64,000 nt of DNA, taken from the NCBI GenBank assembly GCA_018292915.2, contig JACVVK020000483.1, positions 58,501-122,500 on the forward strand. The letters run 5' to 3'. The DNA is from Batillaria attramentaria. Its lineage: Eukaryota > Mollusca > Gastropoda > Batillariidae. The notes under the pieces are model-generated. The model was not told the origin of the DNA, made no database searches, and was given only the letters and a program-made list of their open reading frames with translations. The translations under genes were made by a program, and so were the position numbers. This document shows positions 1 through 53,190 of the stretch, one piece after another; within the stretch, counting starts at the first letter, position 1; each line of letters begins with the position of its first letter.

Positions 1-560
1 GCAGACTTTCCAAATGTAAATCATACACCTTGGATATGGCAAAAGAAGACTGCACTTTCTCACAGTGAATAATCATAATATAAGGGGTGTGGGCAAGTTC
101 AAACAAAACAAAAACATTCTTCATAAAGAGCCCCAGTGTCCAGGGTTTTTTTTTTTCAAGCAGACTTTCCAAATGTAAATCATACACCTTGGATATGGCA
201 AAAGAAGACTGCACTTTCTCACAGTGAATAATCATAATATAAGGGTTGTGGGCAAGTTCAAACAAAACAAAAACATTCTTCATAGAGAGCCCCAGTGTCC
301 AGGCTTTTTTTCCAAGCAGACTTTCCAAATGTAAATCATACACCTTAGATATGGCAATTAAAAAAAGACTGCTCTTTCTAAAAGTGAATAATCGTATTTT
401 TAAAATAAGGGGAGTGTCTAAGTGCCAACATAAGCATTCTTCATGGGATCCCCGATGTCCAGGTTGTTCTTTTTATCAATCAGACTTTCCAAACGGAAAT
501 CATACACCTTGAATATGGCAAAAGGTGGCTGCACTTCCTCGCATAATCATAATGGTAAAG
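1..560. repeat. About 160-bp tandem repeat, four copies, 3' of gene A
   Basis: Units start near 1, 160, 315 and 479 with 'gcagactttccaaatgtaaatc'-type sequence and end at 'gccccagtgtccagg'. A diverged unit lies at 1320, just after gene A's stop, and another at 47340 after gene B's stop, so the repeat grew from the gene's 3' flank. Confidence 0.85.
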
Positions 561-1382
561 TTAATAGGTCAAGGTACCAGATTGATGACTTGTGAGGTGA
601 CCATTTAAAGTTGACATTTTTTTCCTCCAGTTTTTTTTTTAATTATACAATTTTCAGCATCAAGTAACAGATAGGGATTTATCTCATGTTGCTGACTTCA
701 CATTCCACAGTAATAAATGTTCTTTTTGTTGCAACAACAAATAACTTCAACTTTGAAGTAGGTTATTATGTCCATTTAAATGAGCAATAATTTGGATGAG
801 AATTTTTTTTCTTGTTTTTGTAACATATGAACATTCATACATACATACGTACATATAAACATAATAGACATACATATAAACATAATAGACATACATACAT
901 ATATACCAGCTTGCCTACATGCGAGTGAGTGAGTGAGTTTTTAGGGCTTAAGGCCGCGCAAGCCACAAAGACTAATTCGCGGCTGAGCCTACATGCGTTA
1001 AAAAGGATAAATAAAATAAAAAAATAAATAAATAAATAAATAAATAAAGGATAAATTAAAAAGAAAGAAATAAAATCAAATAAAAAAACAAACGACAAAA
1101 AGGATAAAAAAATAAAATAACTAAAATAACTAAATAAATAAATAAAAATAATGAGAATAATAATAATAATAACAATAAAATTAATAATGGTAAAATTAAA
1201 GGTATGTCAAAGTTCCCCCCTGCCCCCCCCCCCCCCCCTCCCCCCCCTCCCCCCCCAAAAAAAAAATAAATAAATAAAAAATTCTTCATAAAAATATCTT
1301 CCGTTTATAGGTTTCTTTCAGGCAGACTTTTTAGGTGTGCGTGTCACACCGTTGGCATGGTCAAAGATGGCCGATCTGTCTT
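561..1382. other. 3' flank of gene A
   Basis: AT-rich low-complexity sequence with ATAA tetranucleotide runs (1020-1160) and a poly-C stretch (about 1216-1256). The motif 'aatggtaaaattaaaggtatgtcaaag' near 1186 recurs four times after gene B (46970-47290). No gene seen; polyadenylation signal not resolved. Confidence 0.6.
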
Positions 1383-41626
<40,244 letters not shown>

Positions 41627-42060
41627 GCTGGCCACACTGAAGACGACAAGACTGCTTCAGCACCTACTTGTCTTGTTCAGAAGGTTGACCCGGAAGTAAA
41701 TTGTTCCGAGCCGCGGCGCGCTCGTAGATGAGATGCCCTAACGTATTGCTGGCGCGTTCTCTACTACCTAATACCGGCCTGTAACCTGTTAAGGCAGGCT
41801 GTAACTCGCTGTTCATTGAAAGCGAAGCGCAGAGATCTACAGAAAAAGCTCTTTTGGGATTGATTTTGCGTTCCAGTCTCGATTTTAGGTCACGAGTACT
41901 TTTCAGTTCCTGTTCAGCGTCCTGTACAGTGCGGATGCTGAATCAGTCAATGCGAGAAAGTTGGTCTGCACTTCGCGTAGGAAGCCATAGAGAAGACAAG
42001 TCATCCATGGCTGTCCTGGGTCGCTCGGTGTAACACGACAAAAAGACGAGGGTCCCCCGT
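41627..42060. other. 5' flank of gene A (putative promoter region)
   Basis: Unique-looking sequence next to the start codon, with a GC-rich 'ccgagccgcggcgcgctcg' near 41708-41726. No TATA box or other core element could be assigned; 5' UTR exons cannot be excluded. Confidence 0.4.
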
Positions 42061-42245
42061 AGGACCAAGGACCGGGAGACTCGGGTTCGAGTCCCAGCCG
42101 AGGCAAGCGGGATTTTTCCTACCTAGGTTAGCTGCTATCCCCTAGGTTAGCTCCTATCCCAGAGCGGGTGCGCTACGGGCCCGATCGGGAGGCGGTTGCC
42201 ACACAGCCGAGACTCACCCACTTCACGGGTGCGACTTTGGGCGCT
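42061..42245 (+). mobile_element. SINE-V fragment
   Basis: Starts inside the head ('gaccgggagactcgggttcgagtccc') and carries an internal 17-bp duplication 'ctaggttagctcctatccc'; the 3' half is missing. Confidence 0.77.
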
Positions 42246-42406
42246 GGAGAGCGGCAAAAGCGATGAGAGCGGATTTCCATGAAGTGGCTCTCTGGCCTAA
42301 ACAGAAAGTATCTAGAATTACTCCTGTGTGGTTTGATCGAAAAGGAGACATTCAATTTCTTTTAAACTCCCGTCAGGTGCATGACCTTGAATGGTCTGCA
42401 TGGTAA

Positions 42407-42582
42407 CGGGGAGCCGGGGTGGCCGAATGGTAGAGCGTCGGACTTCTAATGCTCGGGTCGTGAGTTCGTATCCCTGTTGGTGCCAAATATTTGTGCTGGC
42501 TTTCTCATCGTTACCCCGTCTTTGATATCAGCCGCATGTGGTGGAAAAGGACGTTAAACCCCCAAAACACCCATCCACCCTG
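42407..42582 (+). mobile_element. SINE-L copy (full)
   Basis: 'gggagccggggtggccgaatggtagagcg' through 'gtgagttcgtatccctg' to 'cgttaaacccccaaaac'; one of the best-preserved heads. Confidence 0.86.
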
Positions 42583-43025
42583 TGCATGGTCACGTATTTG
42601 TAGACTGAAGCATTTCTAGGTGTGGCTGTGATGCCTGAGGCTGATAGGGAATAGCCTTTTAGTGCTGGTTGGACGCTGCAGCCCTCGTGGGTATCACCGC
42701 GTGCTCACCTGATGAGGGTCCCATTGACCCGAAACCATGGTCTTGGTTGTACCGACCGTTTTCCTCCCGGTGGGAGGGGAATGGGGGCCCTATGAATGGT
42801 GAAATACCCTTAGATCTGTTAGACGTTTCAGCGGTAGGATGGTAGGTTCCCCCCCCCCCCTCCATTGTGGCTTGTAGCCAATACAGGGCAAGGCGGACTT
42901 GTCCAATGGCATACAAAGCACACACCTCCTAGATCTAGAAAGCGCTCTCAGCTTTACTTACTTCCCCTACTTTCAAATTGACCTGATTGAGCGCATGTTT
43001 TCGGCTTTAGCGACGCCTTTGTTCC

Positions 43026-43028
<3 letters not shown>

Positions 43029-43073
<45 letters not shown>
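43029..43073. repeat. AT microsatellite
   Basis: About 22 TA units. Confidence 0.95.
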
Positions 43074-43075
<2 letters not shown>

Positions 43076-43532
43076 GCATTTTGAGACCTCGTGCATTTGT
43101 GTTCTTTGGCCTGCAGTACTGACAGCTGTATAGTAAGCGCGGTCCCTTCCTTTCGAGGAAATGGTTTTAAGTTGTGTGTGGGCGAGGTTCAGCCCATTGC
43201 TGTACAAGGAAGGATGTAGACACTACAGCGGCGCGGACCTGGCACGTCAGATAAAGTCAGATGCTTGGTGTCACAGGATTTATGTAAGATTAAAAGATTA
43301 CCAATAATATTATCATGGATTGTTCCAGCATTTTCGCTTGTGTTTCACAGCTCGTAATACAAAGTCAGCTCTCTCTTTCTCTCTCTCTCTCTCTGATGTT
43401 TGAGATGGTTTCATTCAATATTCCACACTGGATTTTGTCCGCCTCCCACTGTGTCCCTTTTGCAAAAGGCCTTTCGGCTTACGCAATAAAACTCTGGTTT
43501 GAAGTCTCTTTCTCTCACACACGCGCGCAGGA

Positions 43533-43588
<56 letters not shown>

Positions 43589-43689
43589 GCACGCACGCAC
43601 GCACGCACACACACACGAGGCACATAACACATTGATGTGCTATATCGCATTTTTGTTTATTTTTGCTACAAGCGAGCTACTATAAATAA

Positions 43690-44200
43690 ACATTGTTTTT
43701 GTTTCTACAAGTCTCTTGTCAATTTGAAAGAAAAGAATGCGATTCCGGGCCTTACGGGTGATCATACAAAGGAATAAAAATATATATTCACATGACCATA
43801 ATACATGATAAAATAACAGAAATAGTTCAATACATCATCTCGAAAAATGAACCTACACAAAAAGCAGACAAATGATTACAAGAACCAGGTAAGATACAGC
43901 TTTTTACGATGCAACAAGTCGGGCATATCGTCAAACTTCATATACACACAATTTCTGTCGAGTATCAAAAATCAGCAAAACAAAGAAAGTATGCATTTGG
44001 AGGCTGGATGGAATATGAAGACTGAATCGTAAAAAAAAAACAAAAAAAAAAAAACATTTTTGCAAGCATCAAGCAATGGCGTTTACAAGGCGCGTCGTTG
44101 TTTGTACTAGAAAACATCATTTACGTGTTTTTATTTATTATCCTAAATTCCGCCGTTCATGATTTCTGAAAATAGACTACTTATAAGCGCGGAGAATTGG
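43690..44200. repeat. Duplicated block, direct partner at 46430-46905
   Basis: Shared segments include 'tgaacctacacaaaaagcaga', 'acagctttttac' and 'gcatttggaggctggatgg' in the same order. Both copies lie between genes A and B. Confidence 0.85.
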
Positions 44201-44439
44201 TTATTGCCTTGATCGGAACATTTCTGAGCCAATATTCAGGTTTTTTTAATGGGAATTGCTGAAATCCAAAAAGCTGGCATTTTGACATCACCATCTTACG
44301 GGTATAAGTCTACTGGGGTTTTTTTTTTCAACTTTTCAGATCAAGTCTGGCAAATCGACTCGGGGAAACTGCACACGTGGGCTTGGGCCCTAAAGGCCAT
44401 CAGGATTATGTGTCACTTCAGAATGATGATGATGACTGA

Positions 44440-44832
44440 TGGTTGGGTATTGTACAGACTCTTTAAACAATTTCTTGAATCGGCTCAAAGCACCGCGAAC
44501 TGAACCCAACATGCACGTTAACGTGAATCACACGCATTCTCTCACACACTGGACACGAACACATTACAATCACGTGGTGCGAAGGGTCAGCTCAGGTATT
44601 TAAGTTTCGGAATTTAGAATTGCATTTAATTTAAGATTCTGTGGGCTGAACAAGTCCAAAGCAGAGCAGAGGGGAAGGAAGCCGGAGTACCCGGAGAGAA
44701 CCCCCTGACGGTCGGCCCGAATGAAGAGTGTCACGTACGAGAAGGAAAAATTCTCTGCCGCGAGTGGGACTCGAACCTGACCTCTCGCATTGGTGACGGG
44801 AGTCGCTTACCACTAAACCACCGACCGCCCCA
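44440..44832 (-). mobile_element. SINE-R copy (near full length)
   Basis: Body from 'ctttaaacaatttcttgaatcggctcaaag' with head at 44765-44832. Confidence 0.82.
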
Positions 44833-45489
44833 TCAGAATTTCCGCGAGTTCGTGCATGTTCTCGGACAGAAAAACGGGATCAGTCTATCGCACTAGTCCA
44901 ATGGATCAACCTCAGTTACGAAAGCATAACAACTGTCACTAAGTCAAAGAGATTTGCGTCACTCGTATTCTTCATAATGCAATCAGCATGAATGAAAGAT
45001 GAGTTTTAAACACTAAAGCTAATGCTCTAATGTGAACCAGATTGGACTGTGAATAATACTGAAATCAGTTAAGAGGTCCATCTATTTGAAGGACGGGATC
45101 TGTAAAGGTTGAGCGTAAGCCAACAATATCAAAATGCCACGCTCATCCCATGAACAAACAAACAAACAAACAAACAAACAAACAAACACCCCCCCCCCAA
45201 AAAAAAAAAACAAAAAAAAAAAACACCAAATCGGAAAGCGAATGTTAATCGTAATTTTTTTTTTTTTACAACTTTTTTTTTCATGGATCTAACTTGGTCA
45301 ATCAATCTCAGTGTGAATTAAACCCATTACCAACCCATTCACCCAGAACGTCAATTCACATTAAATATCTCCCCTTACCCCCAACCCCCTCTCTCTCTCT
45401 CTCTCTCTCTCTCCCTCTGGCGTAAATTAACCCATTACTTTTTGTGAAATTGTACACCTGTGCAGCTGTACCAGGCGTGATAAAAATGC

Positions 45490-46120
45490 AAGTATACCTT
45501 TTTAAATGACCTTGAATCAAGGTCAAGGTCATTAAAGCAGTCTGTCTGGAAATGTTACATTTGCATTTTCTCATAATCTTGAGCAGCGAGAAGCATCTAA
45601 CTTTGCACGATGATAGACATTGACAACACCTTTACTGACATACATGCACCTGTATTCAATGACTTTCAGTCAAGGTCAAGGCTATGCAAGCTGTTTTGGG
45701 GAAATTTTAACGTTGGCCATTTCTCCGAAACAGCAAACAGTAGAGGCACCAAACGAGACATGATGAGAGAAAGCAATGAGACCTATATGGACATACCTTT
45801 TTAATTGACCATGACTCAATGTCAAGGTCATAAAAGCTGTCGGTCGTGAATTTTAACATTGCCGTTTTCGGAGGAACTACAAATACTAGAGGTGTTTGAA
45901 CTTGGCATAACAAAGACATTGGTGAGATCTCATTTGAATGACCTTGACCCAAGGTCAAGGTCGTACAAACTTCTTCTTTTTTTCACTTGGGGGAGAGGGG
46001 GTTGTAATATTGCCAGGAACTAAGAACACCATAGACACCTTACTTGCCACGATGATAGATAGTGATAAGAGCTTTACAAACATACTCTTTTGAACGACCT
46101 TGACCCATGTCACAGGGGAG
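45490..46120. repeat. About 150-bp minisatellite carrying TCAAGGTCA motifs
   Basis: Four to five diverged units. TCAAGGTCA occurs at 45517, 45523, 45670 and 45822, with TCAAGGTCG at 45955. Each sits near a reverse 'tgaccttga'. Lies in the A-B intergenic region. Confidence 0.82.
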
Positions 46121-46959
46121 CATTGAAGGCTTTTGCCTCTCTAGTTCCTTGTTTTATTAATGTGAGATGTCGTTCTAAACTCAGGCTTGCTGTCTTTTTT
46201 TTTTTTTTTTTAATTGTTAGATGCTTTGCGCGCAGGTGATGCGTTCAGTGCATTAGCTTCCAGTCTTCCTCGGCAGGGATAGGTGCCTGCAAACCTTACT
46301 TGGTAAGAACAGAGTTAACTGACATCCTTAGGTAAGACAGAATGCAAGCCGCTAGGTGGACGTTAACACCACGCTCTTCCCCAAAGTGAATCAGACTGCA
46401 TGAAAGGGCTTGAGTTTTTGTTTCTGCATATCAGGCTCGTGTCAATTTGAAAGATAAGAATATTATGGACTCCGGGTCTTATGAGTGATCATACGAAGAA
46501 GTAAAAATGTACAGTCACATTACCATAGTACAAGATAAACTAATAATACACATAGTTCAATATAGCCATCTCGAAAATGAACCTACACAAAAAGCAGATA
46601 AATAATAACAAGAACCAGGTAATCTACAGCTTTTTACAATGTAACAAGTAGCGGCATATCGTCAAAACTTTATATACACAGCAAATTTCTCTCGAGTATC
46701 AAAAATCAACATAGTACATCAAAACGAAGAACTAATGCATTTGGAGGCTGGATGGAAAATGAAAAAAAAAAAAATCGTAAAAACTTTTTGCAAGCAATGG
46801 TTTTTTTTACAAGGTGCCCGTTGCTCGTATTAGAAAACACCACTTACATGTTTTTATTTGTTTATTATCTTAAATACTGCCGTTCATGATTTCTAAAAAT
46901 TGACTATTTTTCTGCTCTCTCTCTCTCTCTCTCTCTCCTCTCCTCTCTCTCTCTCAGTG

Positions 46960-47136
46960 AAAAATCGTAATGGTAAAATTAAAGGTATGTCAAAGTTCTA
47001 AACAGTTCTTCATCAAAATCTCCGATTTTCTACTTCTCATCTCTCTCTCTCTCTCTCTCTCTCAAAAATCATAATGGTAAAATTAAAGGTATGTCAAAGT
47101 TCTAAACAGTTCTTCATCAAAATCTCCGATTTTCTA

Positions 47137-47168
<32 letters not shown>

Positions 47169-47330
47169 TCAAATAATCATAATGGTAAAATTAAGGTATG
47201 TCAAAGTTCCTAAACAGTTCTTCATCAAAATCTCCGATTTTCTCCTCTCTCTCTCACATAATCATAATGGTAAAATAAAAGGTATGTCAAAGTTCCAAAG
47301 AAAATGTTCTTCATAAAAAAAGCTCCGGGT
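46960..47330. repeat. About 100-bp tandem repeat 3' of gene B
   Basis: Four units of 'ataatggtaaaattaaaggtatgtcaaagttc' plus 'tcttcatcaaaatctccgattttct' separated by CT runs; related to a single unit after gene A (1186-1300). Confidence 0.87.
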
Positions 47331-47378
47331 TCTTTCAAACAGACTTTCCAGGTGGTGAGTGCCGCAGCGTGGGCACGG

Positions 47379-47547
47379 TCAAAGATGGCCGATCTGTCCT
47401 TCAGTGAAGCTGGTGTGTGTCGTAGTAGAAGTCGACGCTCTGTCTGTTGCCTGGTGTGAAATGCTGCTCAGTCGGGCGCGAACTGTCTTGAACGTGGGTC
47501 GCTTGCTCTGTTTGTACTGCCAGCATTCCTTCATCAGGTCGTAGTGG
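47379..47547 (-). CDS. Gene B exon 25: end of kinase domain; shifted tail
   Basis: [20 protein letters not shown] then TVRARL as in A. CTGGAG of A is CTGAG here (near 47469), so the tail becomes [14 protein letters not shown] and ends after GQIGHL. The alternative frame would give [11 protein letters not shown], clearly homologous to A's tail. Either B has a new tail or one base is missing in the assembly. Confidence 0.85.
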
Positions 47548-47895
47548 CTGAGAAAGAGGGAGAAGGTTTTTGAAACGGGTTGCTGACTGCAAGCATCGCG
47601 AATTGTGTAATACAGTACAGTTTCAGTAGCAAGTTTGGCCAATGTTTTAGTATGTTACAGGAGCATTGTGGAAACGGACCTTGTCTGTTGTTTCTTTCCT
47701 GTTCTTCGCTTTTCCTCTTCTTACAATTATTCCTTTTTTTTTGTTTGTCTGTTTGTTTGTTTGTTGTTGTTGTTTGTTTGTTGTTGTTTTTTTGGCTTGT
47801 TTTTTTTTGGTTTTTGTTGTTGTTGTTTTTTTTTTTTTTTTTTTTTTTTGGGGGGGGGGGGGGTGGCCGGAAGAGAGAGAGAGAGAGAGAGAGTG

Positions 47896-47970
<75 letters not shown>

Positions 47971-48215
47971 AAACGTTTGGTTCAGGACGGAGGCTTGAAA
48001 TTATTAGAGAACCCCTATCTTGCCTTTCTCTTCTAAGATGCAGGTCTACAAATAATTCAATTAAAATGAAAAACTAAAACAAAATTTAAAAAATCAGGTC
48101 AGTACATTTTACATGTGGACCAAAGATGTTTCAAGGAAGTAAATCACCAGGCAAGCTATGCCAAGAAAATCACAGCATGAGTCAAGAATGTTCAAGTGGG
48201 CTGAAGTATCGGGGG

Positions 48216-48279
<64 letters not shown>

Positions 48280-48340
48280 GAATTGAATTGAATGGAATTA
48301 TTTTTATTTGGTAGGGCCGTTGGGCCCATGCAAAGAGAGA

Positions 48341-48390
<50 letters not shown>

Positions 48391-48828
48391 AAAAATTAAT
48401 CAGCAACAAATACGGTGAAAAAAAAATCACACAAACATGAGTCGACAATCAAGCATCGCGTAAACTAATATTACATACAGAAAGCACTGTGCGCATAAAC
48501 CATATTGAAACAAGCAACCATTCAGCCTTATCAGATAAACTATTTATACCGCATAAATTATCGTCCGTGTTGGCGTCAACAGGGCAACGGATACCGTCTC
48601 CGGATACACTGTCGTTGCAAGAACAGTTTACACTTATAGTTTAGGGACGTCGGTGGTCTAGTGGTTAATAGACTTGTCACCAATGCGAGAGGTCCGGGGT
48701 TCGAGTCCCACTCCCAAGCGAGAGAGAGAGAGAGGGAGACAGACAGACAGACAGAGGAGAGTCAGGCATCTGTAGACAGTGACAGACTGAAAGACAGACC
48801 GGTCGGGGGCGGGGGGGGGGGGGGGGGA

Positions 48829-48871
<43 letters not shown>

Positions 48872-49098
48872 GTAGTCAGGCATCTATAGACAGAGACAGA
48901 CTGAAAGACAGACCGTCAGGTAGAGAGAGAGAGAGAAGAGAGGAGAGAGAGAATTGAAATTGAAATTGAAATAACTTTATTTGAAAACGGTGGAAGTTTT
49001 GGTCTTGCAACCAATTTTCAAACTTGCCGTTTTGAAGAACAAACAAATAAACAAAAAAAGCCAAATGATCGAACATACTTAAACCTGGAACATGAAAC

Positions 49099-49170
<72 letters not shown>

Positions 49171-49173
49171 TTG

Positions 49174-49208
<35 letters not shown>

Positions 49209-50695
49209 GCAAAGAGAGAGGCTGAAAGAGACAGACAGGCATTAAGAAAGAGAAACACAGAGAAGGCCAGACCGACACAGAAACGGACACTGAGGCAGAA
49301 ATACAAAGAAAAGACAGAGACAGACACGGACACACAGTCGTGGCGAAATGCGAGAGTCTGAGAGGAAGCAATCCACACATTCATACTACAGTAAAACCTA
49401 CATGTCGTCAGCAAACTCCGGTTTGTCCATGCGGTAGCCTCCCTTGAGACGAGACCCGATCTGGTTAGCGTGAACGTTGGGATACGGCACTTGACCTGCA
49501 GGGAGAATAGGAACAGCTTAAACGATATAAAAAAAAAAGAACAGAGCACAAAAGAATTGAAAGAAAAATAAATTTTGAATACTCCTTCCCAACGCAACCC
49601 AACGAAAAATAAACAAGACTCAGATACTACAAATTTCGTAACTTGAGTCACTCAAGGAAGTTCCTCGCCCGATTTATACATTCCCAAAACCTCTAACTTT
49701 TATCTCATTTTTTATATTATGCACTAGCAATATAGTAATGAAAAGTCACATGTGGTGGGAAAGAACGGTAACTCCCGGTGCGCGGTACGTTACGTGTTAA
49801 TAATAATTTATGTCTCACCCATGCTGAAGATCTCCCACAACACCACACCAAACGACCACACGTCGCTCTTCTCTGTTGGAGGTTTGTCTTCCAGCACTTC
49901 CGGTGCAGCCCATTTGGCGGGAACTCTCGTCTGTTCGAGAAAGAGTCGCACATTTTATGTTTCGGTTGCGATGCATAGACAATAAGATAAGAATATCAAA
50001 AAGCGAAATTCATATCGCAAGTTTTCCACTAGTTAGCTTTTTTGTGTTTTGTGAAACAAAATTATGTTGGAATAGATGCGTTTTAGCTGGACCCACCATT
50101 TTGTCCTCTGTGCCCTCCTTGTGCTGAGGTCCGAAACCAGCGACCTTGGCGTCCAGAACGAAGGTGAGGAGGATGTTCCTGGCGGCCAGACGTCGGTGAG
50201 TGATGCCCTTGGAGGCGAGGTACTCCATGCCCTTGGCCACGCCCATTGAGAAACGGAACATGTTCTCCATCGTCTGCTCGTCGACGTTGTTTCTGCGGGA
50301 CGCCAGCCATTTGTCCATCTGGCCGCACTCACAGTACTCCATCACCAGGACAGGGCCCCCTGGGTTACAAAGTACAGAAGCATCGACAGTGAGAGACACA
50401 GCTGGAAGGTGGTCTACCGGAATGGTGGTAGTAACTACTTAAGTATTAAAAAGTCTGCCGTCTGTTGATGTGTTAACCTTGTAAGGCCAAAGAACCATTG
50501 CGGTTTGTTGTTGTGGTGGTGGTTGTTTTGTTGTTATTGTTGCTATTGTTTGTTGTTGTTGTTGTTGTTTGTTTGTTTGTTTGTTTGTTTTGGGAGGAGG
50601 GTATCTTTGGAGTGTTTCTTTGTTGTTGTTTGGCTCAGATTTTTGAATATTTCTTGTTATTGGTGGTGTTTTTGTTGTTTTTTGGTTTGGTTTTG

Positions 50696-50759
<64 letters not shown>

Positions 50760-51100
50760 CTTGTTTTGTTTTGTTTTTTGGGGTTTTTTTTCTTGGAGGG
50801 GGGGGGGGGGGGGCGAATTTTTCTTTTGTAGTTTGATTTTTCTTTTGTTTTGTTTTGTCGTTGCTGTTGTTGTTGCTGCATGTTTGTTTATTTTTTTTTT
50901 ATTTTCTCTGTTTTTCTTTTATAGTTTGTCTTCTTCGTCATGGTAGGCAAACCAGGTAAAACTGGAAACAGGATACCACACAGGCATCCCCGTTGTCTCT
51001 TTTGTTGATGACAGATATAAAAACTGTGCACAGAGTTTTACTTCAAGAATCCAGATCCTTGATCCAGATCCAATAATCCAAAGAAAACGTTCCAAGCCAA

Positions 51101-51163
<63 letters not shown>

Positions 51164-53118
51164 CTCACAGCTGGTGTTGTCAGTGACGGCCCCAAGGAAC
51201 CTGATGACGTTGTCGTGGTCGTCAAAAGCTGTAGCGAAGAAGTTGACCTTGGCCATCATCTTCAGGGCATCGTCTTCGCTGAATCCCGCTGTCAAACACA
51301 CACAAAAAACCCAAAACTAAGCGGTCACAGGGTATAATTATTTAACCATGCATAGTACACTGAACCTCCTACTGTAAAGAGTGATATCACCCTTTGCTTG
51401 CCCAATCAAAAATCTCCTTGCAAACGCGACGTGGTAACAACGACATATCCACTCACGTTTCAGCATCTTGGCAGCGACAGTGTCGGAGCGTCCGTCATGT
51501 CGCCAGGTTGCCTTGTAGATGTTGGCGAACTTGCCCTCAGCCACGTGATCCAGCAGAGTGAGGTCAGAGTCCGCAAGCTGCCAGTTCTGGTGTGTGTTGA
51601 AGGCCATGTGTCCGTACAGGTACACTTCGTCCTCATCCGACTTGTACGCGTTGTTCTGGCGAAAGGGAGAGGATGCTTAAGAACAAGCGAACAGAACTGG
51701 TGGCTCGGGATAAGGTGGGTTTGTGAGTGTTTGGGGGTTTAACGTCCTTTTGCACCAGGTGATATCAAAGACGGGACAACGATGAAATAGCCAGCACAAA
51801 TATTTGGCCCCAGCCGTACGTGGTTCGGGAGAAACACGAAACAGGTGACGACCGTAGCGATGTCTAAACTAAGACCAGAAAACAATAACAACAACTACAA
51901 CAACAGGAGCAGCAGCAACAACAGCAACCCCGGAAACTAAACCTGAGAAAATGGATGTCCTGACAAGACTATTTTTCACCGAGACACGTACCTTCCGAGG
52001 CCCAGAGTCATTGAGAATTTCTGTTTTCCAGTGTTTTTTTTTTTTTCCTTTCTTTCTTTTTGTATTTCATTGTATTTGCTTTCTGTTTGTTCATTGCCGA
52101 GAGCTCATGTTCACATAAGCCGCTATATAAATCCTCATTATTATTGTTATTATTATTACTTAGTTTTTCTTGATTTTTCTGAAAAGTCGCCCTGGTCTCC
52201 TGACACGTAATATTCATCTGGTTCGCAAAGACCCTGTCATTCGATCCCTTTTAAAATTATTTGAAAAACAAGTTCGGATTTTCGAACTCTCGCAAAAGTC
52301 TAGCTAGGTCTGTCCACACAATTCTCACTCAAGAAAGTGAGACAGATCAAGTGAAAGTTGTCTTACCGAAAAGGCCCGTTCAGGATCTGAGCGTTTCATG
52401 GTGAATCTGCGAGCGTTGTCAAAAGCGTGGGACATACGGTTGAGTTGCTTGTTGACAGGGCCGGGCTGCTGGAGGATGACGCGACGACGGTACAACACAA
52501 ACACCACGATCAGCACGATAAGAGCGAGCAGGATCAGCAGACCTGGAAACATACAAGACTTCTTGAACGTTTGGTATCATGCGTAAGGACACAAAGTGCG
52601 CATGGGGCCAAGTTTGCTGTTTGTTTAATTAACCCTTTCACTGCCGCCGTCGCAGGATTTCGTAAATCGCACCAGTAGCCCCACAGTCAAATTAGTTCAA
52701 AATGTTAAATGTGGACTTTCCAGTAGTTGAGGCGGTAAGACACTCTCTGGATGCAGTACAGGTCACAGTTTTGATTCCTGTTTACAGCAAAGTGACGTGA
52801 AGAGATGTCATCCGTGAGTGAACCGAAAAGCGTCTGGCAGTGAAAGGGTTAAGGACCCTGTTTTGCCGCTGTGCTAGTTTGCAGCAGTGATTTTTCTGTT
52901 GTCACGAAAAAAAAACGTGATTTTCGTGATTTTTGTATTTGGTAGGGCAGGGTGTATGCCAGGGGTAGCAAGAGGAGGCAAGCTGCCAGTCAAACTTGGA
53001 TTTTTTTGCGCAGAAGAGAGACAAATTTGACGTGAGTAGATTTGAGTGAAGCGACTTTCTGACCAAAACAGAAAGCAGACTAGCACTTCTCCAGTGACAC
53101 GTACCTGCCTATTCATGC

Positions 53119-53190
<72 letters not shown>

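Noticed and set aside
41627..42060. TATA-box promoter for gene A
   Set aside because: No convincing TATA or initiator motif could be placed; only a general 5' flank is reported.
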